Assembly (NCBI GenBank): GCA_002049455.2
Contig: KV919093.1
Location: 18,866 to 82,865 of the forward strand
Origin: Porphyra umbilicalis
Taxonomy: Eukaryota > Rhodophyta > Bangiophyceae > Bangiales > Bangiaceae
DNA length: 64,000 nt
Direction: 5' to 3'
This document shows positions 52,955-63,801 of the stretch, one piece after another. The notes under the pieces were generated by a model that saw only the letters and a program-made list of their open reading frames with translations, did no database searches and was not told the DNA's origin. Made by a program: the position numbers and the translations under genes. Position 1 is the stretch's first letter, and the number at the start of each line of letters is the position of its first letter.

Positions 52955-54388
52955 ATGGCGCGCAAGGGAAAGAAGCCCGCCCGCCCGAGTCCCCCTCCCT
53001 GTACTCCCAGCAGTTTGCAGAGGCCAACTCGTCACTTGGCAGGGGCAGTGGCCACGGAGACGACAACGGATGCGGCGCTTGGCCCAACGGCGCGTACGCG
53101 GGACCACTCCGCGGCAGCGGGTACGCCTGGGCGAGCTGGGGAGGCAGCTGTGCCTGCCGGGCCAATCACCCGGGCTGCTTCTCGTCGTCGTGCTCTGCTC
53201 GCTGTCGGACAGCACAACTCCACCATCCGCCCTGCGACCACCATGGCGAGGAGCGCACCTCCTACCCCTGTTGGTGTCACTACGCGTGCTGCTGCAGCCC
53301 GCATGGTGATTGGCGTCACTACACGTGCTGCTGCAGCCCGCCTCCGTCGCGCGATAACGGCAAGCGCGGGTCTGAGCGCCACCATCAGCAACGCCGAGGT
53401 GGAGAAGGCCACCAACTGCGGCGACGCCGCTGCAGCAGCTCCATCGCCGCTTCGCGGGACAGGCATCACCCGGGGCCGGTTCAGACGCAACCGTCGCACA
53501 ACCCCCTCGTGCAAGACCGGCGATGCGACGGCCGCCGGAAGTGAGTGCCCTCCTGCCAAAAGTAGCGGTGGCAACTCGGCCGGCCGCGTGAATGGGGCTG
53601 ACCAACGCGCCAAGGAAGGGAGCATGCCTTCTTTGCAGCAAGATTTCACCAACACCAAGGCAAGGGGCTCGAACTCGCGTCACGAGAAGTCACCTCGGCG
53701 AGGTCATGCCAGCATCCCACCAGAAGTGCGGCCTGCTGCTCCCAACACGTCGCTCCCGCCCGGTGTCGCCGCACGCTTGATGGTGGTTGTTGCTGCCCAC
53801 GCGCGAGCGGTGGCAGCCGCCGCCGCCGTGAAGAAGGAGCCCCCGCCGGCAGGCCCTGCCCCAGGAGCACCCCCCGCTTCATGCGACCAAGCCCCAACGA
53901 CAGCTGTTCATGGGGGACCCTCGGCCACCGTCTTCAAGGTTGAGCAACCGCTGCACACGACCGCTGCCGACGGGCCGCGCGAGCCGGTGGCAGCCCAGGC
54001 GTCTACGGCACTGCTGGAGCCTACCGGGCAGTCCGTACCCGTCGGTGCTAGCCCATTGGCCCGCGACAGTGTCGCTTCGGCCTCCACTGCTCCAGTGTTT
54101 ACTCCTGCGCCTGCTGCTGTTGGTCCGGATACATCGGCCGTCTCTCAGCCTGTCACGCCGCGACTTTTCGCTGAGCGCACGAAGAACCGTGCCCTGGAGT
54201 GGCCGGGCGAGGGGGACACCACCGTGAGTGGCACTGGTGCGCGGGGAGGTCGGGCGAAGGGGACACCTCGTCGGCATCCTTTTTCCTAGGTCTACCACTG
54301 CCGTGCGGGCCAACGCAAACGACATCGTCCATTGGTGCAGCGCTCAGTCATTGTATTTATCACTTGCGCTCGCATCAAATTGCATTGA
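52955..54388 (+). CDS. Unrecognised Ala/Pro-rich basic protein, two exons
   Basis: ATG at 52955 in a CCACATGG context. Exon 1 (52955-54223) encodes 423 residues starting MARKGKKPARP, with a basic, disordered character. It carries a direct repeat GVTTRAAAAR encoded twice at about 53272-53342, and a VKKEPPPAG segment. The donor is GTGAGT at 54224. The acceptor CCTTTTTCCTAG ends at 54289, a 66-base intron. Exon 2 (54290-54388) adds 32 residues in phase and stops at TGA. A second possible intron (GTGAGT at 53542 to TTCTTTGCAG at 53640) would change the frame, and I judged it less likely. No family is recognised. Its proximity to the transposase makes a second transposon gene possible, but this is inference only. 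Confidence 0.4.
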
Positions 54389-55102
54389 CCTCGAAGTAAA
54401 TTGTACGCGTCGGTTCAGCAGCGAGCGGTCGCGATGCGGACAATTTGGGCCACGCTCAATCGGTATCACGCCGGCGACGTGGCCAGCCACTGCTGCGTGT
54501 GACGGAGGTTCGTCCTGCGTGTGACGGAGGTCCGTCGGTGCGTACAACGCCGAGACTAGCGTGCGTGGCGCCCACCTGACAACCGCGGCGCGGTGTGCCT
54601 TCGTTGCGGGCTTGTGCTCGAGCTGCGCGGTGCTTCCGGCACTGACGCACGGCCGGGGACGCCGAGCACGTGGCCGCCCACCCTGGGTGACCGCAGTCGG
54701 TGCCAATCATTATGGCGCACTTTTCCCTGCTCTTGGCGGTTTTTTACAGCTTGGGACGGCTCGAGCGGTGGTCTCGACGGTTTTGGGAGGACGGTAACGG
54801 CTGCTTTCTTCACTAGGTCTTCCGCGGAGCGCCCGGCGCGGGTGGTTCTGGGGTCGCTCGCGGAGCCCTCGGCAGTGCGGGTGCAGTGCTCGTCGCACGC
54901 AGTGCCCTCGCCAACGCGAGTGGCGTTTGTGTCACTCGCGGACCGCTTACCAGCGACGTCGTGTGGAGCTGGATTGGAAGACGGCGTCGTGGGCGGCTTT
55001 TGCGGACTTTGCGTCGCGGGCTTCCGTCAACGAGGTTCCTGCACACTGGTTTCCCCCGTGCGACGACGCGCGCTCGCAGTCGCTGCAACCGACGCCAATG
55101 CT
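54389..55102. other. Short spacer between two unrecognised genes
   Basis: About 700 bases of ordinary composition, including a tandem CGTGTGACGGAGGT-type duplication at 54496-54533. It presumably holds the promoter of the next gene. The downstream frame is open through part of it but has no in-frame feature I would call coding before 55103. Confidence 0.5.
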
Positions 55103-57117
55103 ATGGATGGCGCCCCCCCCCCCCCCCCTGGCGGCGCTGCCGCGGTACCTGTTGTAGGTGCGTCTCCCGTCCCTGCGACGCCGCCGCAACGGATCGGCTT
55201 ACGGCTAGAGCCTGGGAATCCATTCTACCTTCATGCGGCGGCCACGTCAAAGGCGGCCAAGAAGAAGGAAGCCGAGGCCAAGGCGTTGGCAAAGAAGCTG
55301 GCAGCAGCGGCAAAGAAGGCAGCGGCGGCGGCGTCCAGGGCTCAAAAAGCGGCAGATGTGGCTCTGTCGCGGGGGGGGGCGGGTCTCCCGCCGGCCCGCG
55401 CGCGTGCGCAGCATGCCGCATCGGCCCCTTTCACAGGGGCGGCTGGCGCTCCAACGACTCCGGCCGCAACTTCTTCCGTGTCGGTTGGAGTAGGCGGACC
55501 GTTCAGTTCCACGACACCCCCATCATCCGGAGCCCCAGCCAGGATGCCCGCTGGCTTGTGGTCGACGGCGCCTGTGACAACATGGACGGAGCTCGTGCCG
55601 GCGGCCGCGGCAACGACGCCGTCACAAACACCTACCAGGCTGCCGGCCGCAACCGCGCCCATTGACGATGGCGGGGCGGCCGTCGCGGCCCGAGCCGCCG
55701 CGGCCGCGGTGCTCGAGAGGGCCACTCCGGCCGCCACCACGGCGCTCGGTGGAGGCGGATCTCGCAGCACGCAGCGGTGTGCTTGTTCCCTTGCTCGCAT
55801 GGAGAAGCGCTTGCTCGACCGCATGGACGAGATTGAAGATGCGAACAAGAAGCGCATGGTCGCGTTTGGAAAGCGCATCACGGCCGTGCGCCTGGACACT
55901 TCCTCAACCAAGTCCCAAGTGGCCGCAATGAAGACGGGCATGACCGGAATGCGCCAGACCAGCAACGCCATCAGCACTGCTGTCTCACGTGGTGCCGTGG
56001 CTATGCGGGACCTCACCACCGCGGTGGAACTCCGTGTCAACGTGCGAGGACCCACTTCTGAAGGTGCTGCTGTTGCCACCCCTTCCACATCCGCGGCCCT
56101 CTTTGAAACGCCCCGTCTCGCCACTTGGACCAAGCCAATGGTAGTACGTTCTTGAGCTTTTCTCACGCTTTAGGTGTGTCATCCGTTGCGCTGGCTGTGG
56201 GATTGCAGAAGAGGTGCTTGTCCTCCGACTGATGATGAGACTGTGTCACTCACACCGCTTGCTCGTGTTCTCTATGCGCTTGTGTTCTGAATACCATCTC
56301 CGGCAATAGAAGGACATCCGCGAGGAAGTCACCGCCGAGTTCCTCGCTGGGAATGTGTGGCCTGCGGCGTCGAGCAACCGGGAGATGTATGCTCGGCATT
56401 TGCACAAGAAGTTCAACTTCCCTGGCGGCATGCCCGAGGCGCGCTTGATGTTGATGAAGGACGTCCTCACCCCGTGCGACCCCGCGCGCAACAAGGGGAG
56501 CTCTACCAAACGTCTCCCGGTCCATCGGGTCCTGCGGCGTGCCGTGCCGCGCTTCCATCGCGCCGTGCTCGAGGCGGCGACGGAGGGGTTTATTGAGTGC
56601 ACTGCCAGCATGCTCAAGATTGGTTGGAAGGGGGACAAGGGGCGGAAGAAGAACGTGTGGCAGATGACCACCGCGCAAGCCAAGCAATGCCTCGCCGGGA
56701 TGTGGTGGATCACCGACGACATGGGGCGGGAGGCACTTCTGGCCGCACTGTGCAGCGCACTGGCAAAGATTAAGGGCCTTACCGGCGTCCTCATTGAGGC
56801 CACCGAGACGCGGCGGCGTTACTACAAGGTGCTGTACTCTGTCCATGTCGCAGTCGCTGCAAAGGTACGTGACCTGGGCTGTTTTCCATTCGAATGAATG
56901 CATCTCACTGGCCGAGCAGGGAGGGCTGCGCTGTGCCTTACTGCCTTCTTCAGTGCCGGAACGGGCACTGAGCGCCAACGTACCTTTCTGTCTGGATGCC
57001 GTTCTTGTGTGACTGGATGCTGTCGGTCCCTTGTTGGTTCGCGCTCATGACTTCTTCGTTTGTGTGGTCCTTCCCCGTTAGAGGCGAGGGTACCTGCAGC
57101 GTCGGTGGATTCGGTAG
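55103..57117 (+). CDS. Unrecognised coiled-coil protein, three exons
   Basis: ATG at 55103. Exons are 55103-56143, 56310-56864 and 57082-57117, together 543 residues. Donors are GTACGT at 56144 and 56865. Acceptors are CAATAG and CCCCGTTAG, and all junctions are phase 0. Residues ~55-95 form an Ala/Lys-rich helix (KAAKKKEAEAKALAKKLAAA). A linker with Pro/Thr/Ala follows, then a probable coiled coil beginning MEKRLLDRMDEIEDANKKRM. Exon 2 encodes a compact, conserved-looking region (MYARHLHKKFNFPGG, RKKNVWQMTTAQAKQCLAG, GREALLAALCSALAKIKG). The last exon adds RRGYLQRRWIR. I do not recognise the family. Ordered C-terminal sequence, consistent introns and position beside a transposase suggest either a lineage-specific gene family or an accessory gene of a mobile element. 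Confidence 0.55.
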
Positions 57118-57307
57118 GTCTCGTCACGACCCGGTTGGTGAAAGATGGTTGGCTACTACACAAGCAAGCTCTGTTCCCGCTTCACGAACGCTGATGCTAC
57201 CCTCTGCAACGCGACTCGACTAGAAGCGGATACATGCGTTCCCTTCCGGTAACAGTCACCGCGCATCCAGGAGAGGTCCACGGGCAGCGACTCTTGGCGG
57301 TCGGCTC

Positions 57308-58387
57308 TTAATACTGGTCCGGCCGCGTCTGCTGCCTGGGATCCTCGGAGCCGTATGTCGACTGCACGCCGCTCTCAAAGCGAGACGTCGGCTCCTCGGC
57401 GGATCCGTAGCTGCTAGTGACACCGCCCAGCCCCGACGACTCCTGCTCGGTCGTCCCGTACCTGTCCGTCGTGCCGGACGCCCCGTATGCTGCCGAAGCG
57501 TCGTCCAGGCGGGGAATCGGCGCCTCTGCCGACCCGTACCCGGTGGTGTCCAGGGACCCAAGGTGGGGAGTCGGCGCCTCTGCCGACCCGTACCCGGTGG
57601 TGTCCAGGGACCCAAGGCGGGAGGATGGCGCGTCGGATGTGCCGTAGGTGCCGGCAATGCTGCCCTCAAGACGGGACGTAGAATGCGACGAGCCGTAGGC
57701 GTTCGTGTTGGCGTCCAGGTGCAATGACGGGTTCTCGGACGTACCGTAGCCGCCGCCTGTGGGACTATCAGACGAGGAGAGGTCGAGGCGGGATGTGGGC
57801 TCGGAAAGGCTGGCGCCGTCGTTATTCACACCATAACGCGAAGACGGGACCTCGGACGACCCGTACCCAGTTGTGCCCTCGCTCAGACGCAAGGATGGTA
57901 CATCAGAGGAGCCGTAGCCTGTAGTACTCTCACCCAAGCGCGAGGACGGCACCTCAGACGAGCCATAGCCGGTCCTGCCCTCATCCGGATGCGACGACGG
58001 CGCCTCGGTCGACCCGTAGGCGCCCGTCGCGGACGATTCCCAGCCGGATGATGGGGCAAGCCCAGATGCCCCCGACTCGAGGCGGGACGTCGGTTCCGGC
58101 GCGTAGTCGGTGCCCTCGAGGCGAGAAGAGGAGTCCAGGCCGGAGCCTGTGGACTCGACGTCGGACGACGGCGCCAGTCCCGAGCTAGACGACTCGAGAC
58201 GTGAAGGCGCGTCCAGCCCTGACGCCGACTCGTCCAGGCGGGACGACGGGTCGGTCCTGTCGTCGTCCTTATCTTTGCCCAGCAGGGACATGCCGACGGC
58301 AACAAGCTTGTCTGTCGTGGACGGCGGTTCCCCCGTCGAGGTGTCCTTCTCGTCGGAGGAGCCCAGAGCGGCCTTGAGGAGATCCAT
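57308..58387 (-). CDS. Disordered repeat protein (~18-20 residue Tyr-Gly-Ser/Ser-Arg-Leu repeats)
   Basis: A single-exon protein of 359 residues with its ATG at 58387. The N-terminus (MDLLKAALGSSDEKD) and DKLVAVGMSLLGKDKDDD could form short amphipathic helices. From residue ~55 on, the protein is built of imperfect 18-20 residue units, each with a Ser-Arg-Leu-(Asp/Glu) step and most with a Gly-Tyr-Gly-Ser step (for example TTGYGSSEVPSSRLGE). It is hydrophilic, rich in Ser, Gly, Asp and Tyr, and lacks Cys and Trp except one Trp. At DNA level a 54-base unit is duplicated almost perfectly around 57505-57612. It has no signal peptide or membrane segment. The composition resembles stress-related hydrophilins, but I cannot assign a family. 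Confidence 0.65.
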   Translation of the reverse strand: MDLLKAALGSSDEKDTSTGEPPSTTDKLVAVGMSLLGKDKDDDRTDPSSRLDESASGLDAPSRLESSSSGLAPSSDVESTGSGLDSSSRLEGTDYAPEPTSRLESGASGLAPSSGWESSATGAYGSTEAPSSHPDEGRTGYGSSEVPSSRLGESTTGYGSSDVPSLRLSEGTTGYGSSEVPSSRYGVNNDGASLSEPTSRLDLSSSDSPTGGGYGTSENPSLHLDANTNAYGSSHSTSRLEGSIAGTYGTSDAPSSRLGSLDTTGYGSAEAPTPHLGSLDTTGYGSAEAPIPRLDDASAAYGASGTTDRYGTTEQESSGLGGVTSSYGSAEEPTSRFESGVQSTYGSEDPRQQTRPDQY

Positions 58388-59430
58388 GGTGGCAGGGGTG
58401 AGTGCGGGTACGGCACGGAGCGGCGGACGTGACGATTGCGGGAGCGACGGCGAGAAGAGAGGGCTCGCAAATCGTCTGGGAGAGTGCGCGATGACTGCTC
58501 GACTGGGTGTGGTGCGTGCAGTCAATGGCTTGTGTCCAGCCGCCCCGTTTTATGCGTGGCGCCGGGTGGCACAGAGACCGCCCCCCCGCGTGAGTGCCCC
58601 GCACGTTCTGTTCCAAGTCCTGCGTAGGCCGCGTCATTGGTCGGCTGCTGTGCTTTGGAATATCGCCTGTTGGTACGAGCAGACAGAAGCTGTCGGTCCT
58701 CGCCTGCGAGCGGGTCGGTCAACATGCTCTCCCCCAGCGGGACCCCCCGCGCGAGCTTCAAGCCCGCATTGAGTCGCGGAGACACCGGCGGAGCACCCGC
58801 GGCAGGCCGTGGGCAGAGCGTGGTCACGACTGGGTACGGGGTGGTGGCAGGCGCTGGTCAGGGCGACCGTTGCGTGGAGGATAGGCGGGGGTCGTGGCGG
58901 GGAGGCGGCGGCAAAGGTAGGGGTGGCTGGCATGGCAACGGGGGGGTTGGAAGGAGGGGGAGCGCTCCGGCGCTCGCTCAGGCAATGCCTGCTTCACTAC
59001 AAGACGCAGACGGGTGCCGACGCTTCCAGGTGTGGCGCTGCGGGAGGCTTAGCGGGTCCGAGCCGCAGTGGACCCTGCCGATGGCGTGGTCACTGCTTTG
59101 GACGGGGCCTCCGATGCGTCCACGGCAGGTGCCGTTGTCAGTTGAGAGCCCAGCGCGCCGCTTGTCGTGTCGCCAGAGCCGCCGTTGGCGACGGGCGGCG
59201 TGCCTGACGAGCAGAAGCGGCTTCGTTGCGGTGACCAGGTCTCGTATTGGTGGCCACGTCACTGTATCCTGTCGCGAATCACAGACTGTGACACGATTGC
59301 GGGCGGATCAAACGTGCGTGCCACTTCGCGCCTGTCTTTTTGGCGCAGCACCTGCTGCATCCGAGTTGACGTCGACACTCCGCGTTCCTATCGTGCCGTC
59401 CCGTTCGACCAGGGCGGCGGCCACGACACC
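58388..59430. other. Divergent spacer, possible unresolved exons
   Basis: This lies between the repeat protein (minus) and the RMI2-like gene (plus). 58724-58833 could encode a first exon (MLSPSGTPRASFKPALSRGD, donor GTACGG at 58834). A Pro/Ala-rich stretch near 59155-59222 (SPEPPLATGGVPDEQKRLR) also looks coding. I could not join them in a consistent frame with each other or with the RMI2-like exons, so they are not called as a gene. Confidence 0.3.
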
Positions 59431-60389
59431 ATGGCGTCCCGCCTAAACAAGTCGTCTGGCTACCCCGCGGCCCGAAAGTCCTTTGTCGGTCACCTGCTGC
59501 CACGGTCGCCAGGCCAGGCCCCCCGCTCGTCGCGCGCGTGGATTCAGGTACGGGACGGGCGGTGGGCTGCGTGCTGCTCCCTGCCTTGCTGCCACCGTTG
59601 ATGGCGGCGTGCGGTTTGCTGCGTATGGCTGTGCATTTCTGTATGAGCGCGGTATCTGTCCTCATTTTCTTCTACCCTGTCCATCTGTTGCTGCTTCCCG
59701 TGGATGGCCTCGCAGCCTCTTAGTCGACAGTGACACTAACCGCCGATGCATGTCCTGCAGACGTCTGCGCCGTGACCTGTCACCACTGTCTTTCCGTGGT
59801 CGTCCTCTTCGCCTTATTAGGGGGTGGTTGTTTGGTTTTCCGATACTGCCATTGCTGTCGACGACGGCACTGGCGTTGGCATTGTTACGCTTACCGACAA
59901 GCGATGGCTGCCACCCGACCCCCAGTTCACCCCAGCTTTGGGACTGTATGTGGGCGCGGTCGGGGCACTCAAGGCGGCACCAGCAGACGGTGGTCGCTAC
60001 GTGCACATGGCAGGTTGGCGTGTGCTGGACCTCCAGTACGTTTTGAGTGCATTTTGGTGGGCTGCGCTGTCTTGTCCTGCGCAGCACTTGCGTCATTTCG
60101 CAGCTATCGTCGGACGTAGCGACCAGGGTGTGCGCGTCCCTCTTGGTCCCCACGAACGATGGTCTCTGACGCGGCTCGCTTCGTTATGTGGCGGATTGAT
60201 TGGTCTTGGACCACTTCCTTGCTGTTGATGGGTAACCGCTGCTGGTGCGCTCACCGCCTTTTCGTGATGTGCTCCCCCTGTCTCTGCTTTTGGGTTGGTT
60301 TCAGTGACGTGGCACTGGCGGATGAGTTGTGGGTGGCAGAGGTCATCGACATCCATCTCAGTGCCCAGTCTGCCAACGGAGCGACATAG
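59431..60389 (+). CDS. RMI2: RMI2-like OB-fold protein (RecQ-mediated genome instability protein 2)
   Basis: RMI2 binds RMI1 in the BLM-TopoIII alpha-RMI complex that dissolves double Holliday junctions in the nucleus. Exons are 59431-59547, 59821-60035 and 60305-60389, encoding 138 residues (human RMI2 has 147). Donors are GTACGG and GTACGT; acceptors are CTTATTAG and GGTTTCAG. Phases 0 and 2 match. The exon 1/2 join gives RAWIQGVVVWFSDTAIAVDD, matching the Trp-x-Gln-Gly opening strand of the RMI2 OB fold. GLYVGAVGAL and YVHMAGWRVLDL follow the expected strand order. The C-terminus ELWVAEVIDIHLSAQ matches the family's final Leu-Trp-x-x-Glu-Val-x-Asp-(Leu/Ile)-His helix. The assignment rests on this motif pattern recalled from the human protein. 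Other small OB-fold proteins are the main alternative. Confidence 0.72.
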
Positions 60390-60644
60390 ACATGCATGTC
60401 GCGCCGCGAGGCCCGCGACCGCAATACCACTCCTGTCGATGCCGCCAGAGTCCTGGGTATCGGAGACGCGCCAAACAAGCATCCGGCGCTTGCAAGTGCA
60501 GCAGCACCTCATCACAAGTTGCTCCGTCGGTTCTGGTCCTGCTCTCTACCACCCATCATGTGCCACCAGTAGTGCACACGCCAAGCCCATGTCCTACGCG
60601 TGCCCAGACTTCTAGTTCAGGCGCTGCCAAAGCTACGCGGGTCT

Positions 60645-62441
60645 TTACACACCACACGACTCGTCTTGTGGCGGCGAGGGAGGTCTCCTCCCCTTGCCGA
60701 GCCCGCCCGTCGAGCTGCCCGCCCCCGCCACCGTGTCTGGCAGAGAGTTGACAAAGCTCGAAAAGTACACGTTCCAAAACAGGGAGCACAGGTTGGCGTA
60801 GAGGACGCGGAGGTCGGGCGTGCCCGCCGCGTAGTTGCTGAAGTTGGCGGGCACCCAAAAGACCGCGTTCTTCAGCAACAACCCCCAAAACTGGGCACGC
60901 AAGCGGGCGCGCACCTCCCCCATCGGTCGCCGCCGCATGGCACCGTCCCAAACCATGTAGCCACCGATGCACAGTGGCTCCAAGGTGATCTGCTCAAAGA
61001 GCGCCTTTTGAGCGGCGCCGATGAGGGTGTCGTCCGGCCCGTACAGGTGCATGACAGAATACCAGAGGTAGAGGAAGGGGCCCATAACGATGAGGCCATA
61101 GGAAGAGTAGCGGAGGAGCCGCACATAATCAAAGGGGGTAGTGGAGGAGGATAACCGTTGGGCGAGGAAGTCGGCGCTGAGGAAAATGACGCCGGCCGAT
61201 ATGGCCCGCGACACCAGTGGCCGCGCGTGGAGGATGTGGATGTAGATGAGCAGCAACCGTCGGCAGGTCCGACGGATGGTGGTCGCGTGCAACCGTACAA
61301 AGGATGCAAACGCAATCAACTTTGGGTGGTGAAAGGGCGAGGGGCAGAGAGCCAAGCGCATCAGTAAAAACAAGAGCCACGAGCACGTGTACAGCCAGTC
61401 AGAGATGATGAGCAGAGGGCCGAAGACAAGAACAAGCACAAGACAGGAGGGGAAAACGTCAGTCGCCTGAAACGCAGGGACAAGCTCGCCGCTCAGTGGG
61501 GGGCTGGACTCCAGCGCTGTATCATCCGAAAGACAGGTCCAGCCACGCCATAAAGCAGGCGGCAATGACCCTCCGTGGCGGCCGCGGCCAGTCAGAGTAC
61601 ACCACGCATCCCCCTCCCGACGTTCGATCAGGCCCCGACCACTCGGTCCAACGTACAAAGAGAACGATGAGCACGCCAATGAGGAGCCGCCGAAGCACAC
61701 CTGCCATCCGCGCCCGCTTGGCCGTCACTGCTGACCCGTGCTCGGCCATCACCTGCACGCGGCTGGCCAGGCTCGCCAGAAACCGGGGCGTCCCGACCGA
61801 CGCCTTGGTGTTGCCAACCACGGGGGAAGCGCCGCCGCCGGCCACCACTTCGGGCGCCGAGTGGTACACGACGAGCGGGCCCCGCTCCGCCAAAGTGCCC
61901 CGCGCCGCCACGGTCTCACGGTGCGACGCCGTGGGGTCCCCAATGATGGCGGCGGGCAGCCCGCCGCTGAGCGGACCCACCACAGGCGGGGTGACGGCTG
62001 GGGTGGTCGCCCCGGCGCGCCCGGCGAGCTCCGCCGCGCCGCCCTTCCACACCGCCCCATCCGTTGGCACCCGCACGTACGCGTGCGGCTCGAGTCGCAC
62101 GGGCGACGGCTCCACCCGCCCGGGGGACGCCGTCGGCGACGGCCGCTGGGCGACGGGCGTGCCGACGGCGCCCTCAATGACGGCAGACACCTTGGCCGCC
62201 AGACGCCAGGGGGCCTCGCGACCCCCAGTCGCGCCGACAATGCCGAGCGGCGGCGGCCCGGTCTTCCCCACCGCCGCCCCCGCGGCCACGATCGGGCGGG
62301 GTGCCAGCGGCAGCGTCGGCAGGGAGCCCGACGCGGGTCCGCAGAGGCGCTCCGACGGCGCCCTCAGCGGCGCGGGATCGTCGCCATGGTACCGGGGGGG
62401 CATGCCACGCCCGCCCTCCCCGGCACCGTCGTCGTCGTGAG

Positions 62442-62472
<31 letters not shown>

Positions 62473-62715
62473 ACGCTTGCCGCCGCCGCCGCCGCCGCGG
62501 CCCCGGTGGGCACTCACAATGGAGGTGGGGGAGGGGGACCAGGTGCGGCTCGCGTCCAAGTCCCGCAGCCCGCCGCCGTGCCGGCCGCCGCCGCCGCCAC
62601 CGCTACCGCCGCCACCGTTGACGGGCGCACCGGCCACGCCGGCGTGGCCGCCTGGGCGGGGCGTGCTGTGGCGGGCACTCACCACGGCGGCCACGGTCTC
62701 CACGCTCACCGACAT
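60645..62715 (-). CDS. Mpv17/PMP22-family membrane protein with long N-terminal extension
   Basis: A small-solute channel-type protein of organelle inner membranes or peroxisomes, by family. Exon 1 is 62715-61657, the intron 61656-61467 (donor GTACGT, acceptor CTGCGTTTCAG, phase 0), and exon 2 61466-60645; about 626 residues. The Mpv17 domain fills the last ~230. It includes YIHILHARPLVSRAISAG, LSADFLAQRL, GPFLYLWYSVM, EQITLEPLCIGGYMVWDG, and FWVPANFSNYAAG with SLFWNVYFSSFVN, the family's C-terminal signature. Before it, RRLLIGVLIVLF joins SCLVLVLVFGPLLIISDWLY across the intron, giving extra hydrophobic segments. The first ~330 residues are Gly/Pro/Ala-rich. The start is uncertain: a GTGAGT 33 bases after the ATG and another near 62520 could be donors. 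Family members are usually under 250 residues, so the extension is unusual. It is convergent with the RMI2-like gene, 255 bases apart. Confidence 0.8.
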
Positions 62716-63801
62716 GGAGGTACGGGCGGCATGCGCGTCGGTCGGGGACGGCGCCCCGGTCGCCTCGGGCCCCGTCGTCCAAAGCCGCCGCCGCCGTCGT
62801 CGTGGGGGGGGGGGAATGGCGGTCCGTCGGCGCCGCGGGGGACCGTCACTCGGGACCCACGGCCGTCGTGGTCGGCGGGACGGCCGTCACCACCCCCACC
62901 ACGAGGCCACGCCGGACGCGTCTGCCAGGCGCGGGCACCGAGGATGGCGAGCCGCGGGTCGGCGCGCGACGCGTGGGGCCACCCCCCGCCGTCGCGGCCG
63001 CCGAGGGCCGAGCGGTCGGCGGCGCCGCGCACCCCGCACGCAGGGTGTGGGGGGCGGGACCGCTGCGCCGGCGCGGGCAGTGTGGACGCGGGCGGCGGGC
63101 GGCGGCATTTTTCGAGAGGCCTGGCGCGGCTGCGGCCGCAGGCACGGCTGCCGAGCGCCGGCACGAGGCGCCCCGTCTGGAACGCCTCGTCGGGATGCGC
63201 GGCTGACAGGCGTCGGCTGCCCCGCATCGGGGGGTCTGGGAGTGGGGTGGCGGCGGTGTTGCACAAACGCAGGGCCGGGTGGGAGCAGACCGGCACCAGA
63301 CTCGGGCTGGGGGGACAAGGTCGGTGTGCGGCCCACCTGCCGCGTCCGCTGGCCGAATGGGAAGGGGCGGGCGACCGGCAACGGCTCAGAAAAAATTTCG
63401 ACCGCGCTGTCAGCTTTTAAGTTTGCTCCGAGCGAGCTCGGCTGCCTCGATCGTGCCCAGACGGAAGATTGAAAGAAGTAATTCAACAAACTTTGACTCC
63501 AATTCGCCCAGTTCCAACCGCAAAAGGCGCCTCAAGAACGAGATCTCGGAGAACGACCTCGACGACGTTTCGCGTGTCGGCCCGAGCCCCACCCGCACGC
63601 TCTGCGACCCAAGCGGCAAAGAGGTCGTGATCCCGGCACATGACCCTGCATGCGCCACCAGTCCGCACCGACCCGTCGCTGCCAACACACAGAGCAGCGG
63701 TCGTTTTCCCGGGCACAACCCTCCTCTTTCTCGTTCGATCTACCACCCTCCAGCTCTCGCCTCTGCGTGTTTGGTGGTCCGTCACTTCCCCGCTCCTCAC
63801 C
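62716..63801. other. Divergent promoter region
   Basis: This lies between the Mpv17-family gene (minus) and the plastid-targeted gene (plus), start to start. 62716-63350 is GC-rich and open in several frames without motifs. 63380-63520 falls to ordinary composition, and 63700-63800 is pyrimidine-rich directly before the start codon. I see no definite regulatory element. Confidence 0.5.

Noticed and set aside
52116..53165. 349-codon minus-strand frame overlapping the start of the 52,955 gene
   Set aside because: It has no motif and ordinary chance length for the local composition, and it overlaps a plus-strand exon with better coding character.
53542..53640. An additional intron in the 52,955 gene
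   Set aside because: Donor and acceptor look good, but splicing would switch into a frame rich in Cys and Arg and lose the more protein-like downstream sequence. It is kept only as an alternative.
45500..57300. Search by eye for terminal inverted repeats around the transposase
   Set aside because: No convincing inverted match was found between the flanks 45.0-45.7 kb and either 50.7-52.9 kb or 57.1-57.3 kb. A computed self-alignment would be needed.
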